A stretch of 64,000 nucleotides of DNA from an uncultured Candidatus Pelagibacter sp. (GTDB lineage Bacteria > Pseudomonadota > Alphaproteobacteria > Pelagibacterales > Pelagibacteraceae), in NCBI RefSeq assembly GCF_943788075.1, contig NZ_CALSOW010000002.1:124001-188000 (forward strand), given 5' to 3'. Of this stretch, positions 43,501 to 53,883 are shown piece after piece; within the stretch, counting starts at the first letter, position 1; the number at the start of each line of letters is the position of its first letter. The position numbers were made by a program, and so were the translations under genes. The notes under the pieces are model-generated. The model did not search any database. It saw nothing but the letters and a program-made list of their open reading frames with translations, and was not told the DNA's origin.

Positions 43501-43926
43501 ATGAAACTAACATCAAAAGGTAGATATGCTGTAATGGCATTAGTAGATCTTGCAAGATTTGACAACATTAATCCTGTCTCACTAAGAGATATTTCTTTGC
43601 GTCAAGGTATATCACTCGATTACTTGGAGCAGATTTTTTCTAAATTAAAAAAAAATCAAATTGTACAAAGTATTCGAGGAACACAAGGTGGTTATATTCT
43701 AACTAAAAAGCCAAATGATATAAAACTTACAAATATTTTTCATGCAGTGGATGAAACAGTTAAAACAGTACAATGTAAAAAAGAGTCAAAAAAAGGATGC
43801 AACGGAAAAGCAACTAAATGTGTCACTCACAATCTCTGGGATGAATTAGAAACTCATATCAACAGTTTTTTTGAAAAGAAAAGTTTAGAAGATTTACTAA
43901 AAAATAATAAAGATCAAAGAATTTAA
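43501..43926 (+). CDS. iscR: Rrf2-family iron-sulfur cluster regulator IscR
   Basis: MKLTSKGRYAVMALVDLARF; C-x7-C-x6-C-x2-H cluster (CKKESKKGCNGKATKCVTH). Confidence 0.95.
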   Translation: MKLTSKGRYAVMALVDLARFDNINPVSLRDISLRQGISLDYLEQIFSKLKKNQIVQSIRGTQGGYILTKKPNDIKLTNIFHAVDETVKTVQCKKESKKGCNGKATKCVTHNLWDELETHINSFFEKKSLEDLLKNNKDQRI

Positions 43927-43929
43927 GTT

Positions 43930-45372
43930 ATGGATAACAGACAAAAAGAAATAGATAATTTAAAAGATTATAAATATGGTTTTTCAACTGATATTGAAAA
44001 TACAAGAGCACCAAAAGGTTTAAATGAGGATGTAATTAAATTTATTTCAGATATTAAAAAAGAGCCTCAATGGATGCTTGATTTTAGACTTAAAGCATTT
44101 GAGAGATTTAAACAGCTAAAAGAACCTAATTGGCAAAAACCAAAGTACCCAAAAATTGATTACCAAGATTTATATTATTATTCAGCACCTAAAAGTATGG
44201 ATGATAAACCCAAAAGTTTAGATGAATTAGATCCAAAACTTTTAGAGACTTATAAAAAACTTGGTATACCTCTTCAAGAACAAGCAAGACTAAATGGTAT
44301 TGCTGTTGATGCAGTATTTGACTCTGTGTCAGTTGCAACAACATTTAAAGAAGAATTAACCAAACAAGGAATCATTTTTTGCCCTATTTCTGAAGCCATC
44401 CAAAAACATCCAGACTTAGTTAAAAAATATTTAGGATCAGTCATTCCAACAACAGATCATTTTTTTGCAACTCTTAATTCTGCTGTATTTACTGATGGTT
44501 CATTCGTTTACATTCCTGAAGGGGTAAAATGTCCAATGGAATTGTCTACATACTTTAGAATCAATGCAACAGAAACAGGTCAGTTTGAAAGAACATTAAT
44601 TATTGCTGATAAAGGAAGTTACGTTAGTTATTTAGAGGGATGTACCGCTCCTATGAGAGATGAAAATCAATTACATGCTGCAAATGTTGAATTGATTGCA
44701 CTTGACGATGCTGAAATAAAATATTCAACAGTTCAAAATTGGTATCCTGGTGATAAAGATGGCAAAGGTGGGATTTATAATTTTGTAACTAAGAGAGGTT
44801 TGTGCAAAGGTAAAAATTCTAAAATTTCCTGGACCCAAGTTGAAACTGGTTCTGCAATAACTTGGAAATATCCAAGCTGTATATTAAAAGGAGATAATTC
44901 AGTTGGAGAATTTTATTCTATAGCAATTACAAATAATCATCAAAAAGCTGATACTGGAACCAAAATGATTCATTTGGGAAAAAATACTAAAAGTAAGATA
45001 ATTTCAAAAGGAATTTCAGCAGGATATTCAGATATGATGTACAGAGGGCTTGTAGATATCTCGTCTAAAGCAGAAAATTCACGTAATTTTACTCAATGTG
45101 ATTCATTATTAATGGGAAACAAATGTGGTGCACACACTATTCCTTACATAAAGAATAAAAACCTTAAATCTAATATTGAACATGAGGCCACCACATCAAA
45201 AATAAGTGATGAGCAATTATATTATTGTAATCAAAGAGGATTAAATCAAGAAGAGGCAATTAGTTTAATTGTTAATGGATTTTGCAAAGAAGTTTTACAA
45301 CAACTTCCAATGGAATTTGCTGTAGAGGCCCAAAAATTAGTAAGTATTAGCTTAGAGGGGAGTGTTGGTTAA
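43930..45372 (+). CDS. sufB: Fe-S cluster assembly protein SufB
   Basis: [45 protein letters not shown]. Confidence 0.97.
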   Translation: MDNRQKEIDNLKDYKYGFSTDIENTRAPKGLNEDVIKFISDIKKEPQWMLDFRLKAFERFKQLKEPNWQKPKYPKIDYQDLYYYSAPKSMDDKPKSLDELDPKLLETYKKLGIPLQEQARLNGIAVDAVFDSVSVATTFKEELTKQGIIFCPISEAIQKHPDLVKKYLGSVIPTTDHFFATLNSAVFTDGSFVYIPEGVKCPMELSTYFRINATETGQFERTLIIADKGSYVSYLEGCTAPMRDENQLHAANVELIALDDAEIKYSTVQNWYPGDKDGKGGIYNFVTKRGLCKGKNSKISWTQVETGSAITWKYPSCILKGDNSVGEFYSIAITNNHQKADTGTKMIHLGKNTKSKIISKGISAGYSDMMYRGLVDISSKAENSRNFTQCDSLLMGNKCGAHTIPYIKNKNLKSNIEHEATTSKISDEQLYYCNQRGLNQEEAISLIVNGFCKEVLQQLPMEFAVEAQKLVSISLEGSVG

Positions 45373-46107
45373 ATGTTAGCAATTGAAAATTTAAAAGCAA
45401 AAATTGAGGATAAAGAAATATTAAAAGGTTTAAATTTGAATATAAAACCTGGTGAAGTACATGCAATTATGGGACCTAATGGTTCTGGTAAAAGTACATT
45501 ATCAAACATTTTATCTGGAAAAAAAGGATACGAAGTAAAAGGAAGTGTTACTTTTGAAGGCGAAAATTTGCTAGACTTAGAAACTGAAGAAAGAGCACAT
45601 AAAGGAATTTTTTTAGCATTTCAATATCCATTAGAAATTCCTGGGGTTAATACTAACACATTTTTGAAAACATCCATTAATGCAATTAAAAAAGCAAGAG
45701 GTGAGAAAGAACTAGATGCTTTAGAGTTTTTAAAATTAATAAAACAAAAATCAGCTGAATTAAAATTTGACGAAAAGATATTAAGCAGACAACTTAACGT
45801 AGGTTTTTCTGGTGGTGAAAAAAAGAAAAACGAAATCTTACAAATGTCAATTTTAAATCCAAAACTTTCAATATTAGATGAAACAGACTCTGGTTTGGAT
45901 ATAGATGCTCTTAGAATAGTTTCAGAAGGAGTTAATTCATTAAGGAATAAAGATAACTCATTTTTGATAATTACCCATTATCAAAGGTTACTTGATTATA
46001 TAAAACCAGATTTTGTTCACGTGCTAAAAGATGGTCAAATAATAAAATCTGGAAACTTTGAATTAGCTAAAGAATTAGAAAAAGTTGGATATGAGGATTT
46101 TAATTAA
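45373..46107 (+). CDS. sufC: Fe-S assembly ATPase SufC
   Basis: [43 protein letters not shown]. Confidence 0.97.
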   Translation: MLAIENLKAKIEDKEILKGLNLNIKPGEVHAIMGPNGSGKSTLSNILSGKKGYEVKGSVTFEGENLLDLETEERAHKGIFLAFQYPLEIPGVNTNTFLKTSINAIKKARGEKELDALEFLKLIKQKSAELKFDEKILSRQLNVGFSGGEKKKNEILQMSILNPKLSILDETDSGLDIDALRIVSEGVNSLRNKDNSFLIITHYQRLLDYIKPDFVHVLKDGQIIKSGNFELAKELEKVGYEDFN

Positions 46108-47346
46108 TGCAAACTGAAATAAAATCAAATTTTGAAGAATTATTAGATGAGGGAGGTTTTTCAAATTCTCAAAAAGAAATTAAAGAAAAAAACTTTAATA
46201 AATTTTTAGAACAAGGTTTTCCAAATAAACGTATTGAAGATTGGAAATTTTCAGATTTAAATCAAATTATTTCAACAAACTTTGAAAATTTAGCTTTTTC
46301 AAAAAAAGATAACTCAATCAAGCATTGATATTAATTTTATTAACGAATTTGATCACAATAAAATAGTTTTTGTTGATGGCAAAATATCAAAAGTTGATTT
46401 TAGTTATGAAAATGAAGATAAAATTTCTTTAGAAAAAGATTTAGAATTGGATAATGAATTAAATGAAAACGTATTACTAAATTTAAATACCGCTTTTCTC
46501 TCAAATTATATTAAAATTACTATAAATAAGGGGTATCAGTTTAAAAAACCACTGATTTTATATAATTATTTGACCCCAGACTTAGAGTCTCATTGTTTTA
46601 ATATGAGATTGGATATCAATCTTGAAGATGATGCTTCAGTGGATGTACTTAATATTTCTAACAAAAATATAAAAAATAATTTTTTAAATTTTAGACAAAA
46701 AATTAGTATTGGTAAAAATTCTGTTCTTAAAAACTATAATTTAGATATTAACCCAACTTCTAATATTAAATATTCATTTAAAGATATAAGCTTAGATAAA
46801 AATAGTCATTTAGAATACTTTATTTACTCCAAAGGTTCAAAATTTGCAAAACATGACATTAATTGTTCTCTTAATAACGATTATGGTTCAGTAGCACTTA
46901 ATGGAATAATTGATTTAGATAATAAAAAACATCATGAGATTAAAACCGTAATAAATCACAATAAAGAAAATTGTAAAAGCTATCAATTAATTAAGAGTGT
47001 ATTAAGTGATAATTCTAAAGGAGTTTATCAAGGTAAGATTTATGTAAACTCTGTAGCTCAAAAAACTGATGGCTATCAACTAAGCAGAGCTTTATTGCTT
47101 AATGAGGATGTTGAATTTAATGCAAAACCAGAATTAGAAATTTATGCTGATGATGTAAAATGCTCACATGGGTCTACATCAGGAAATATTGATGAAAACT
47201 CCATTTTTTATTTAATGTCTAGAGGCTTAAGTCATTCTCAGTCAAAAAAATTATTAACAAATGGATTTTTAAATGAAGTTATTGAAAAAATTACTAACGA
47301 AGATGTTAAATCTTTAATTAAAAAACTTACAGGTATTAAAGAATGA
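46107..47346 (+). pseudogene. sufD: SufD with a single-base frameshift at or after the A7 tract 46301..46307 (ORFs 46107..46328 and 46447..47346)
   Basis: PNKRIEDWKFSDL N-terminal piece; C-terminal piece DDVKCSHGSTSGNIDENSIFYLMSRGLS; removing one A gives ...SKKITQSSIDINFINEFDHNKIVFVDGKISK. Confidence 0.85.
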
Positions 47347-48564
47347 ATATAGACAATATAAAAAAAGAATTTCCAATTTTTGATGAAAAAATACAAAATA
47401 ATGATTTGGTTTATTTGGATAGTGCAAATTCTTCTCAAAAACCAAAAGTTGTAATTGATAGGATTAATGAATTTTATACTAAGCAATTTTCTAATGTAGG
47501 AAGAAGTGTTCATTATCTTGCTGTAGCTGCTACCAATTTATACGAAAACACAAGGACTTCAGTTCAAAGATATATTAATGCAAACGATAAAAATGAAATT
47601 GTATTTACCAAAGGTGCAACTGAAGCTCTTAACTTAGTTGCTAACACATTGGGTCAAAACTATTTACAAGAGGGTGACGAAATTCTTATTACTGAATTAG
47701 AGCATCATTCTAATTATGTTCCATGGCATTTTTTAAGAAAATCAAAAAATATTAAAATAAACTTTGCTGAAATCAATGAATTTGGTGAAATTACTTTAGA
47801 TGAAATTGAAAAAAAGATTACCCCTAAAACAAAAATAATTTCAGTTACACATTTATCAAATGTAACTGGTGCAATTTTACCTATTAAAGAGATAACAGAG
47901 TTGGCACACTCAAAAGATATAATTGTTGTAGTTGATGGTTGTCAGGGGGCACCACATTTAAAACTAGATATGCAAGATCTTGATTGTGATTTTTATGCAA
48001 TTTCTTGTCATAAAATGTATGGTCCAACTGGTTTAGGTGTTTTATATGGTAAAAAAAAATGGTTAGAAGAATTACCCCCATATCAAGGTGGCGGAGGAAT
48101 GATCAACGAGGTTAAAAAAGATCGAATTTCCTATGGTGATTTACCCAATAAATATGAGGCAGGTACTATGGCCACCGCTCAAGTAATAGCATTTGATCAA
48201 TCAATTAAATTTTTAGAAAGTGTTGGAATAGATAACTGTGATGAAACATGAAGCAGAATTAGTTGAGTATGGACAAGAATTATTGCAAAAAAATAATTCT
48301 GTTAAATTAATAGGTAGTCCTAAAAATAAAGGTGGAGTTTTATCTTTTACTATAGAAGGTATTCATCCTCATGATGTAGCAACTATTTTAGACGAAGATG
48401 GAGTTGCAATAAGAGCTGGACATCATTGCTGCCAAATACTTCATGATAAATTAAATATTCCGGCAAGCTCTAGAGCGTCAGTTGGAATTTATAATACTAA
48501 AGATGATCTTGATAAACTTAACAATGCAATAAATAATTGTAAAAAAATATTTGATTTAAAATGA
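47343..48564 (+). pseudogene. sufS: Cysteine desulfurase SufS with a frameshift near 48235..48239 (ORFs 47343..48251 and 48238..48564)
   Basis: SVTHLSNVTGAILPI, SCHKMYGPTGLGVLYG, C-terminal VAIRAGHHCCQ; joins as ...GIDN-VMKHEAELVEYGQELL by dropping one base of AACTGTG. Confidence 0.85.
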
Positions 48565-49025
48565 ACTTAAAAGAATTATACCAAGAAATAATATTAGAGC
48601 ATGGTAAAAATCCAAGAAATCTTGGTAAGACAAATGATTTTAATAAAGATGCTAAAGGACATAACCCTTTGTGTGGTGATAATGTTCATGTTTATTTAAA
48701 ACTTAATGGACAAAAAATTGTTGAAGATATCTCTTTTGAAGGTAGTGGTTGTGCAATTTCAATGGCGTCAGCATCCATCATGACAGATTTAATTAAAGGT
48801 AAAAACGAACATGAAGCAAAAGAAATAGTTGAAGATTTTTTAGGCATGATCAAAGAAAACCCTGAATTAAAATCAGAAAAATTAGAAGAAGATGAAAAAA
48901 CAAAATTAATGTGTTTGTCTGGAGTAAAACAGTACCCAATGAGAGTTAAGTGTGCAACACTATCATGGCATACTTTGGTTTCAGCTTTTGAAGATAAAAT
49001 TGATCAAGTTAATACAGAAAATTAA
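48561..49025 (+). CDS. sufU: SufU/IscU-like Fe-S scaffold
   Basis: NPLCGDNVHVYLKL, GSGCAISMASASIMTDLIKG, RVKCATLSWHTL. Confidence 0.93.
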   Translation: MNLKELYQEIILEHGKNPRNLGKTNDFNKDAKGHNPLCGDNVHVYLKLNGQKIVEDISFEGSGCAISMASASIMTDLIKGKNEHEAKEIVEDFLGMIKENPELKSEKLEEDEKTKLMCLSGVKQYPMRVKCATLSWHTLVSAFEDKIDQVNTEN

Positions 49026-49029
49026 TTAA

Positions 49030-49329
49030 ATGACAAAAAAAGAACAAATAATTGAAGAAATCAGAAAGATTTATGATCCTGAATTACCTGTTAATATCTA
49101 TGAGTTAGGTTTAATTTATGATGTAAAAGTTGAAAATGATAATTTTGCTAAAATTAAAATGACACTAACAACACCTAATTGTCCAGTAGCAGAAAGTTTA
49201 CCTAAAGAAGTTAAAGAAGGTGCTATGCAAGTTGAAGGTATAGATGATGTTGATCTTGAATTAGTTTGGGACCCTCCTTGGAATAAAGATATGATGTCTG
49301 AAGCGGCAAAATTGGAGTTAAATTTATAA
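49030..49329 (+). CDS. sufT: SufT / MIP18 (DUF59) family Fe-S maturation protein
   Basis: IRKIYDPELPVNIYELGLIYDV, TTPNCPVAESLP. Confidence 0.9.
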   Translation: MTKKEQIIEEIRKIYDPELPVNIYELGLIYDVKVENDNFAKIKMTLTTPNCPVAESLPKEVKEGAMQVEGIDDVDLELVWDPPWNKDMMSEAAKLELNL

Positions 49330-49664
49330 TGAGTCCTATAATTAAATTAAGTGATAATGCAGCTTTAAGAATTAAAGAAATCATGTCTAATGCTGAAAAA
49401 GATTCACTGGGTGTAAGAGTGTCAGTTAAAACAGGTGGTTGTGCCGGTATGTCTTATGTGATGGAATATACAAAAGAAATTAACCCTAATGATGAAGTCA
49501 TTGATGACAAAGGTGTAAAAGTATTCGTTGATTCTGCTGCAATAATGTATTTGCTTGGTACAGAGATGGATTATAAAAAAGAAGAACTTTCATCATCTTT
49601 TGTCTTTAATAATCCCAATGAAACTGAGCGTTGTGGGTGTGGTGAATCTTTCAAAATTGAGTAA
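49329..49664 (+). CDS. sufA: A-type Fe-S carrier (SufA/IscA)
   Basis: VSVKTGGCAGMSYVMEY...CGCGESF. Confidence 0.93.
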   Translation: MSPIIKLSDNAALRIKEIMSNAEKDSLGVRVSVKTGGCAGMSYVMEYTKEINPNDEVIDDKGVKVFVDSAAIMYLLGTEMDYKKEELSSSFVFNNPNETERCGCGESFKIE

Positions 49665-49730
49665 TACGTATTATCCTATTATTTGCATATCAGTATTGCA
49701 TATTATGCATATCTAGTATATGAATCTCTT

Positions 49731-49901
49731 ATGAATACATTTGAATTTAAAAATCTTGTTAAAACCCTTAAGAATTCTTTAAAGCAAAGAACTTTTTTTA
49801 AAGATCTTCGTAAAGAAGTAGAAACTGGTGCAAACGGCACACAGGACTACGTTGTTAAAAAAGGTGTTAACAAAGATACAATTGCAACAACTAGACAGTA
49901 A
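49731..49901 (+). CDS. Small uncharacterised protein (56 aa)
   Basis: MNTFEFKNLVKTLKNSLKQRTFFKDLRKEVETGANGTQDYVVKKGVNKDTIATTRQ; open frame between sufA and convergent glnA. Confidence 0.5.
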   Translation: MNTFEFKNLVKTLKNSLKQRTFFKDLRKEVETGANGTQDYVVKKGVNKDTIATTRQ

Positions 49902-49908
49902 TTAATTA

Positions 49909-51315
49909 CTAGCTACTGTAATACATCTCAAACTCAACTGGATGAGGTGCGTGCTCAAATTTATGTATTTCTTCAAACTTAAGTGCAATGTAAGCATCTA
50001 TTTGATCGTCTGTAAATACACCACCTTGAGTTAGAAACTCTCTATCTTTATCTAAACTTTCCATAGCTTCTCTTAGAGAGCCACACACAGTTGGAATAGC
50101 ACTAACTTCTTCCGGTGGTAATTCATATAGGTCTTTGTCAAACGATTCACCTGGATGAATTTTATTTTTAATTCCATCAAGTCCAGCCATCAACATTGCG
50201 GCAAAAGTTAAATAAGGATTCCCAGAGGCATCAGGAAATCTTATTTCACATCTTGCACCATTTTTACTTAGAGTAATTGGTATACGACAAGATGCAGATC
50301 TATTTCTTGCAGAATATGCAAGAAGAACTGGCGCTTCAAAACCAGGAATTAATCTCTTGTAACTATTTGTTGTTGAGTTAGCAAAAGCATTAATTGCTTT
50401 AGCATGTTTTAAAATACCACCAATATAATGTAGAGCTGTCTCTGATAATCCTGCATAAGCATCACCAGAAAATACTGGCGTATCACCTTTCCAAATTGAT
50501 TGGTGAATGTGCATCCCAGAACCATTATCACCTGCAACAGGTTTAGGCATGAAGGTAGCTGTTTTACCAAATGAATGAGTCACCATTTGTACAACATATT
50601 TATATAACTGAACATTATCTGCTTGATCAACCAAAGTTCCAAAATACATACCAAGTTCATGCTGACTAGGCGCTACTTCATGATGGTGTTTTTCAACTTT
50701 AATTCCAACCTCTTTTAAGTTTTTTAAATATTCACCACGCATATCTTGTTCACTATCAACAGGAGGGACTGGAAAGTAACCACCTTTAACTGGAGGTCTA
50801 TGACCCATGTTGCCGTTTTCATAAACTTTACCAGAGTTATATGGACCTTCTTTGCTATCTAAAACAAACCCTGTGTTGTTAGGATTATTGCTAATCCTCA
50901 CATCATCAAAAACAAAAAATTCTGGCTCCGGACCAAAGAAAGCTTTATCTCCAACACCTGATGATTTTAAATACTCTTCAGCTTTTTTTGCAGTACCTCT
51001 TGGATCTCTTTCGTAAGGAGATTTCTTAACAGCATCTAAAATATCACAAAATAGAACTACAGTATTATGAGAAGTAAAAGGATCCATAATCATTCTTGAG
51101 GTATCTGGTTTTAAAATCATGTCAGATTCGTTAATAGCTTTCCAGCCAGCAATGGATGAACCATCAAAAAACACACCTTCATTAAGCATTTCATCGTCAA
51201 CAATAGTTACATCCATTGTTAAATGTTGAAGCTTACCTCTAGGGTCGGTAAATCTTAGATCTACGAATTCTGCTTCTTTTTCTTTTATAAATTTTAAAAC
51301 ATTTGCTGCGCTCAT
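49909..51315 (-). CDS. glnA: Glutamine synthetase type I
   Basis: [40 protein letters not shown]. Confidence 0.98.
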   Translation of the reverse strand: MSAANVLKFIKEKEAEFVDLRFTDPRGKLQHLTMDVTIVDDEMLNEGVFFDGSSIAGWKAINESDMILKPDTSRMIMDPFTSHNTVVLFCDILDAVKKSPYERDPRGTAKKAEEYLKSSGVGDKAFFGPEPEFFVFDDVRISNNPNNTGFVLDSKEGPYNSGKVYENGNMGHRPPVKGGYFPVPPVDSEQDMRGEYLKNLKEVGIKVEKHHHEVAPSQHELGMYFGTLVDQADNVQLYKYVVQMVTHSFGKTATFMPKPVAGDNGSGMHIHQSIWKGDTPVFSGDAYAGLSETALHYIGGILKHAKAINAFANSTTNSYKRLIPGFEAPVLLAYSARNRSASCRIPITLSKNGARCEIRFPDASGNPYLTFAAMLMAGLDGIKNKIHPGESFDKDLYELPPEEVSAIPTVCGSLREAMESLDKDREFLTQGGVFTDDQIDAYIALKFEEIHKFEHAPHPVEFEMYYSS

Positions 51316-51451
51316 TTTGTCTCCTATATAATTTTATGAGTGGTAATTAACAAATTAATCGCGAAAAATATTGCTTATTTAATAAATAACACCTATGCAA
51401 TTTTCACATAAGTATTGTATTTATTCAATATTATTTAATAAGTTTTTCATA

Positions 51452-51934
51452 ATGAACCCATTACTGAACAAAGAGCCAGTTAAAAGAGCTGAAAAAGCAA
51501 TTAAAGCATTTAATTCTAATTTAGAAATTATTTGTTTGGAAAAAACAGCACGTACCGCACAAGATGCTGCTACAGCCTTGGGTTGTAATGTTGGCGCAAT
51601 TGTTAAAAGCTTATTATTTAAAACTGAAGATAATTTCATTCTTTGTTTAGTGTCTGGAGATAAAAGATGCTCCTTAAATAAACTTAAAAATATTTTTAAT
51701 ATTAAAGATGTTTCTATGGCACATCCAAATGAAGTTAAAAAAATTACTGGATATACAATTGGTGGAGTTTCTCCTGTAGGACATTTAAATGAATTAAAAA
51801 TCTATATTGATAATAATTTAGAAAGATTTACAACCATTTTTGCTGCAGCAGGACACCCAAACTGTGTTTTTAAAATAGATTTTAAACAATTAACAATCTT
51901 AACTAACGGTGAAAAAAAAGAGATTACAGAATGA
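51452..51934 (+). CDS. YbaK/EbsC-type aminoacyl-tRNA deacylase
   Basis: AATALGCNVGAIVKSLLFK, SGDKRCSLNKL, GYTIGGVSPVGHL. Confidence 0.9.
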   Translation: MNPLLNKEPVKRAEKAIKAFNSNLEIICLEKTARTAQDAATALGCNVGAIVKSLLFKTEDNFILCLVSGDKRCSLNKLKNIFNIKDVSMAHPNEVKKITGYTIGGVSPVGHLNELKIYIDNNLERFTTIFAAAGHPNCVFKIDFKQLTILTNGEKKEITE

Positions 51935-52817
51935 GACAACCAAAATTAATAGATTATATTTTATTAACAGTTCTAGCTTTGATTTGGGCTTCAGCTTTTT
52001 TTAATATCAAGATAGCTACTTATTCTTTTGGACCTGTAACCATCGCCTTTTTAAGAGTTTTTTTTGGAGCTATTCCAGTTTTGCTTCTTTGCTATTATAA
52101 AAATATAAAAATTGAAGCGTTTTCAAAAGATTGGCATTGGTTTGCGATGATAGGGTTTATTAATTTAGTAGCTCCATTTTTCTTAATAGCATATGGAGTT
52201 AAATCAGTTCAAAGTAATCTAGCAGCAATTTTAATGTCTACTACACCTTTAAGTTCAACAGTATTGGGCATTTTTATACAAAAAATGAAAAGATTTAATT
52301 TAGTAAAAACGATTGGAATTTTAATTGGGTTTTCAGGAATTGTTTTTTTATTTTCTGACAATCTTTTAATTGATGAAAATAATTTTGATCAGCATTATTA
52401 ATATTACTTGGCTCAACTTGTTATGTAATTGGTGGTGTTTTAACTTTAAAGATTAGTAAGAAAAAAAATGAAAATGTAACAGGGTCAATATTGATTTGGG
52501 CAATTATAATTTTAATTCCACTTGTAAGCTTTATAGAGCAACCTTGGCAATCAATTCCAAGAACAGACTCTTTGATTTCAGTCATATACTTGGGAATTGT
52601 TCCAACGGGTGTAGCATGGTTGTTAAGATTTAGAATTTTAAAAAATAATGGTTTAATTTTTCAATCACAAGTTTCTTACTTAATACCAATATTTGGAACT
52701 ATCTTAGGTTATATATTTCTAAAAGAGTTAATAACAATTAAAGTATTAATATCTTTAATCGCAGTTTGTATTGGTATTTATTTTGTAAAAAAAGCTGACA
52801 ATAAAAAAACTATTTAA
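51931..52817 (+). pseudogene. EamA/DMT-family transporter with a frameshift near 52390 (ORFs 51931..52401 and 52491..52817)
   Basis: The second frame is open upstream of 52491 as SALLILLGSTCYVIGGVLTLKISKKKNENVTGS; the two parts form a full 10-TM-type EamA protein. Confidence 0.8.
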
Positions 52818-53715
52818 GTTTTGCCATAGCTTCTATGTGCGAAGGTCTGGTTTCACAGCAACCTCCTAGTATAGTAGCACCATTATCTTTAAATTTTTTT
52901 GCGATTTCACCAATTTTGTCTGGAGTAAGATCGTGTCTTTGGCCTAAGAATTTATTAGGATTTCCACCATCATTTTTAAAATAAGATGATGTGTAGCCAT
53001 CTTTTGGTTTGGTTGTCATAAAGCCATTTAATTTAAATCCAAATGGTACATTTAATTCTCTCATTTCTTGAAGATTTTTTTCATAATTTTCAGGTGATAC
53101 ACAAGAAAGCATTATACCTAGCAATTGATCATTAATAATTCCTTTAATTTCTGAAATTTTTTCTCCACTAGGTAAATTAGTTCCTTCAGATATGTGAATT
53201 CCAATCAAGTATGGTTTTTTAAATTCTTTGATTGCTTCAATTCCACATTTAAATTCTTTAATACTGCTCCACACATCAAAATAAAAAAAATCAACATAAT
53301 CGTTTAATAATTTAGCCTGTTCATTAAAAGTTTTTGTAATTTCATCTTCACTTCTTTCATCTGGTTCATAAGTTAATTCTTGAGGAGGTAATCCGCCAGC
53401 AATTAAAATATTTGGAAATTCTTTTTTAACTTTATTTGCTATTTCACCAGCTTTTATATTTAAATACTCAAATTTATCTTCAATATTATTTTCTCTAAGT
53501 CTTTTTCGTCTTGTAGTAAAAGTAGTAGTAACAATTACTTCAGCTCCCGCTTTTACAAAATCTCTATGAGTATCTTCTAGTAATTGGTGATAATTTTCAT
53601 TTAATATTGCATTAGCACTCCAGAGTGTTCCATTATGTTTCATTCCTCTAGCCAATAGTTCTTGCCCCATACCGCCATCTAATATTCTTGTTTGTTTGAA
53701 AAAATTTAAGTCCAT
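52810..53715 (-). CDS. Homocysteine S-methyltransferase family protein
   Basis: ILDGGMGQELLARGM, TTTFTTRRKRL, C-terminal zinc motif GGCCETRPSHI. Confidence 0.92.
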   Translation of the reverse strand: MDLNFFKQTRILDGGMGQELLARGMKHNGTLWSANAILNENYHQLLEDTHRDFVKAGAEVIVTTTFTTRRKRLRENNIEDKFEYLNIKAGEIANKVKKEFPNILIAGGLPPQELTYEPDERSEDEITKTFNEQAKLLNDYVDFFYFDVWSSIKEFKCGIEAIKEFKKPYLIGIHISEGTNLPSGEKISEIKGIINDQLLGIMLSCVSPENYEKNLQEMRELNVPFGFKLNGFMTTKPKDGYTSSYFKNDGGNPNKFLGQRHDLTPDKIGEIAKKFKDNGATILGGCCETRPSHIEAMAKLK

Positions 53716-53719
53716 TTTA

Positions 53720-53777
53720 TCCTCACTTTTTTAGTGCTTTAGCTTTTTGCTAGGTGCACAATATAGTTCAACTACCT
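53720..53777 (-). promoter_or_regulatory. Probable SAM-V riboswitch (overlaps the ribosome binding region)
   Basis: Reverse strand GGTAGTTGAACTATATTGTGCACCTAGCAAAAAGCTAAAGCACTAAAAAAGTGAGG: AGGT/ACCT stem; loop ACU..UUGUG can pair with CAC-UAAAAAA-GU next to GTGAGGA. Confidence 0.75.
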
Positions 53778-53798
53778 TGCTTATTGATTTTGTGGGAA

Positions 53799-53845
53799 TT
53801 TCCTTTTTAGCAGTTAACGCCCGCAATAGGATCAAATCGGCAAAT
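53799..53845 (-). promoter_or_regulatory. Probable SAM-II riboswitch
   Basis: Reverse strand TTTGCCGATTTGATCCTATTGCGGGCGTTAACTGCTAAAAAGGAAATT matches the SAM-II core elements GAUUU..CC..UAUUGC..GCUAAAAAGG. Confidence 0.8.
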
Positions 53846-53883
53846 AATTTATAAAACTTTAATAAATATTTGTAAACTATTTT

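Noticed and set aside
51370-51442. Two copies of the palindromic TTATTTAATAA in the glnA/ybaK divergent region as an operator
   Set aside because: Pure A/T palindromes are frequent in a genome this AT-rich; no independent support.
51316-51451. Glutamine riboswitch (glnA RNA) upstream of glnA
   Set aside because: Read the leader on the minus strand; could not match the conserved core of the glnA or downstream-peptide motifs.
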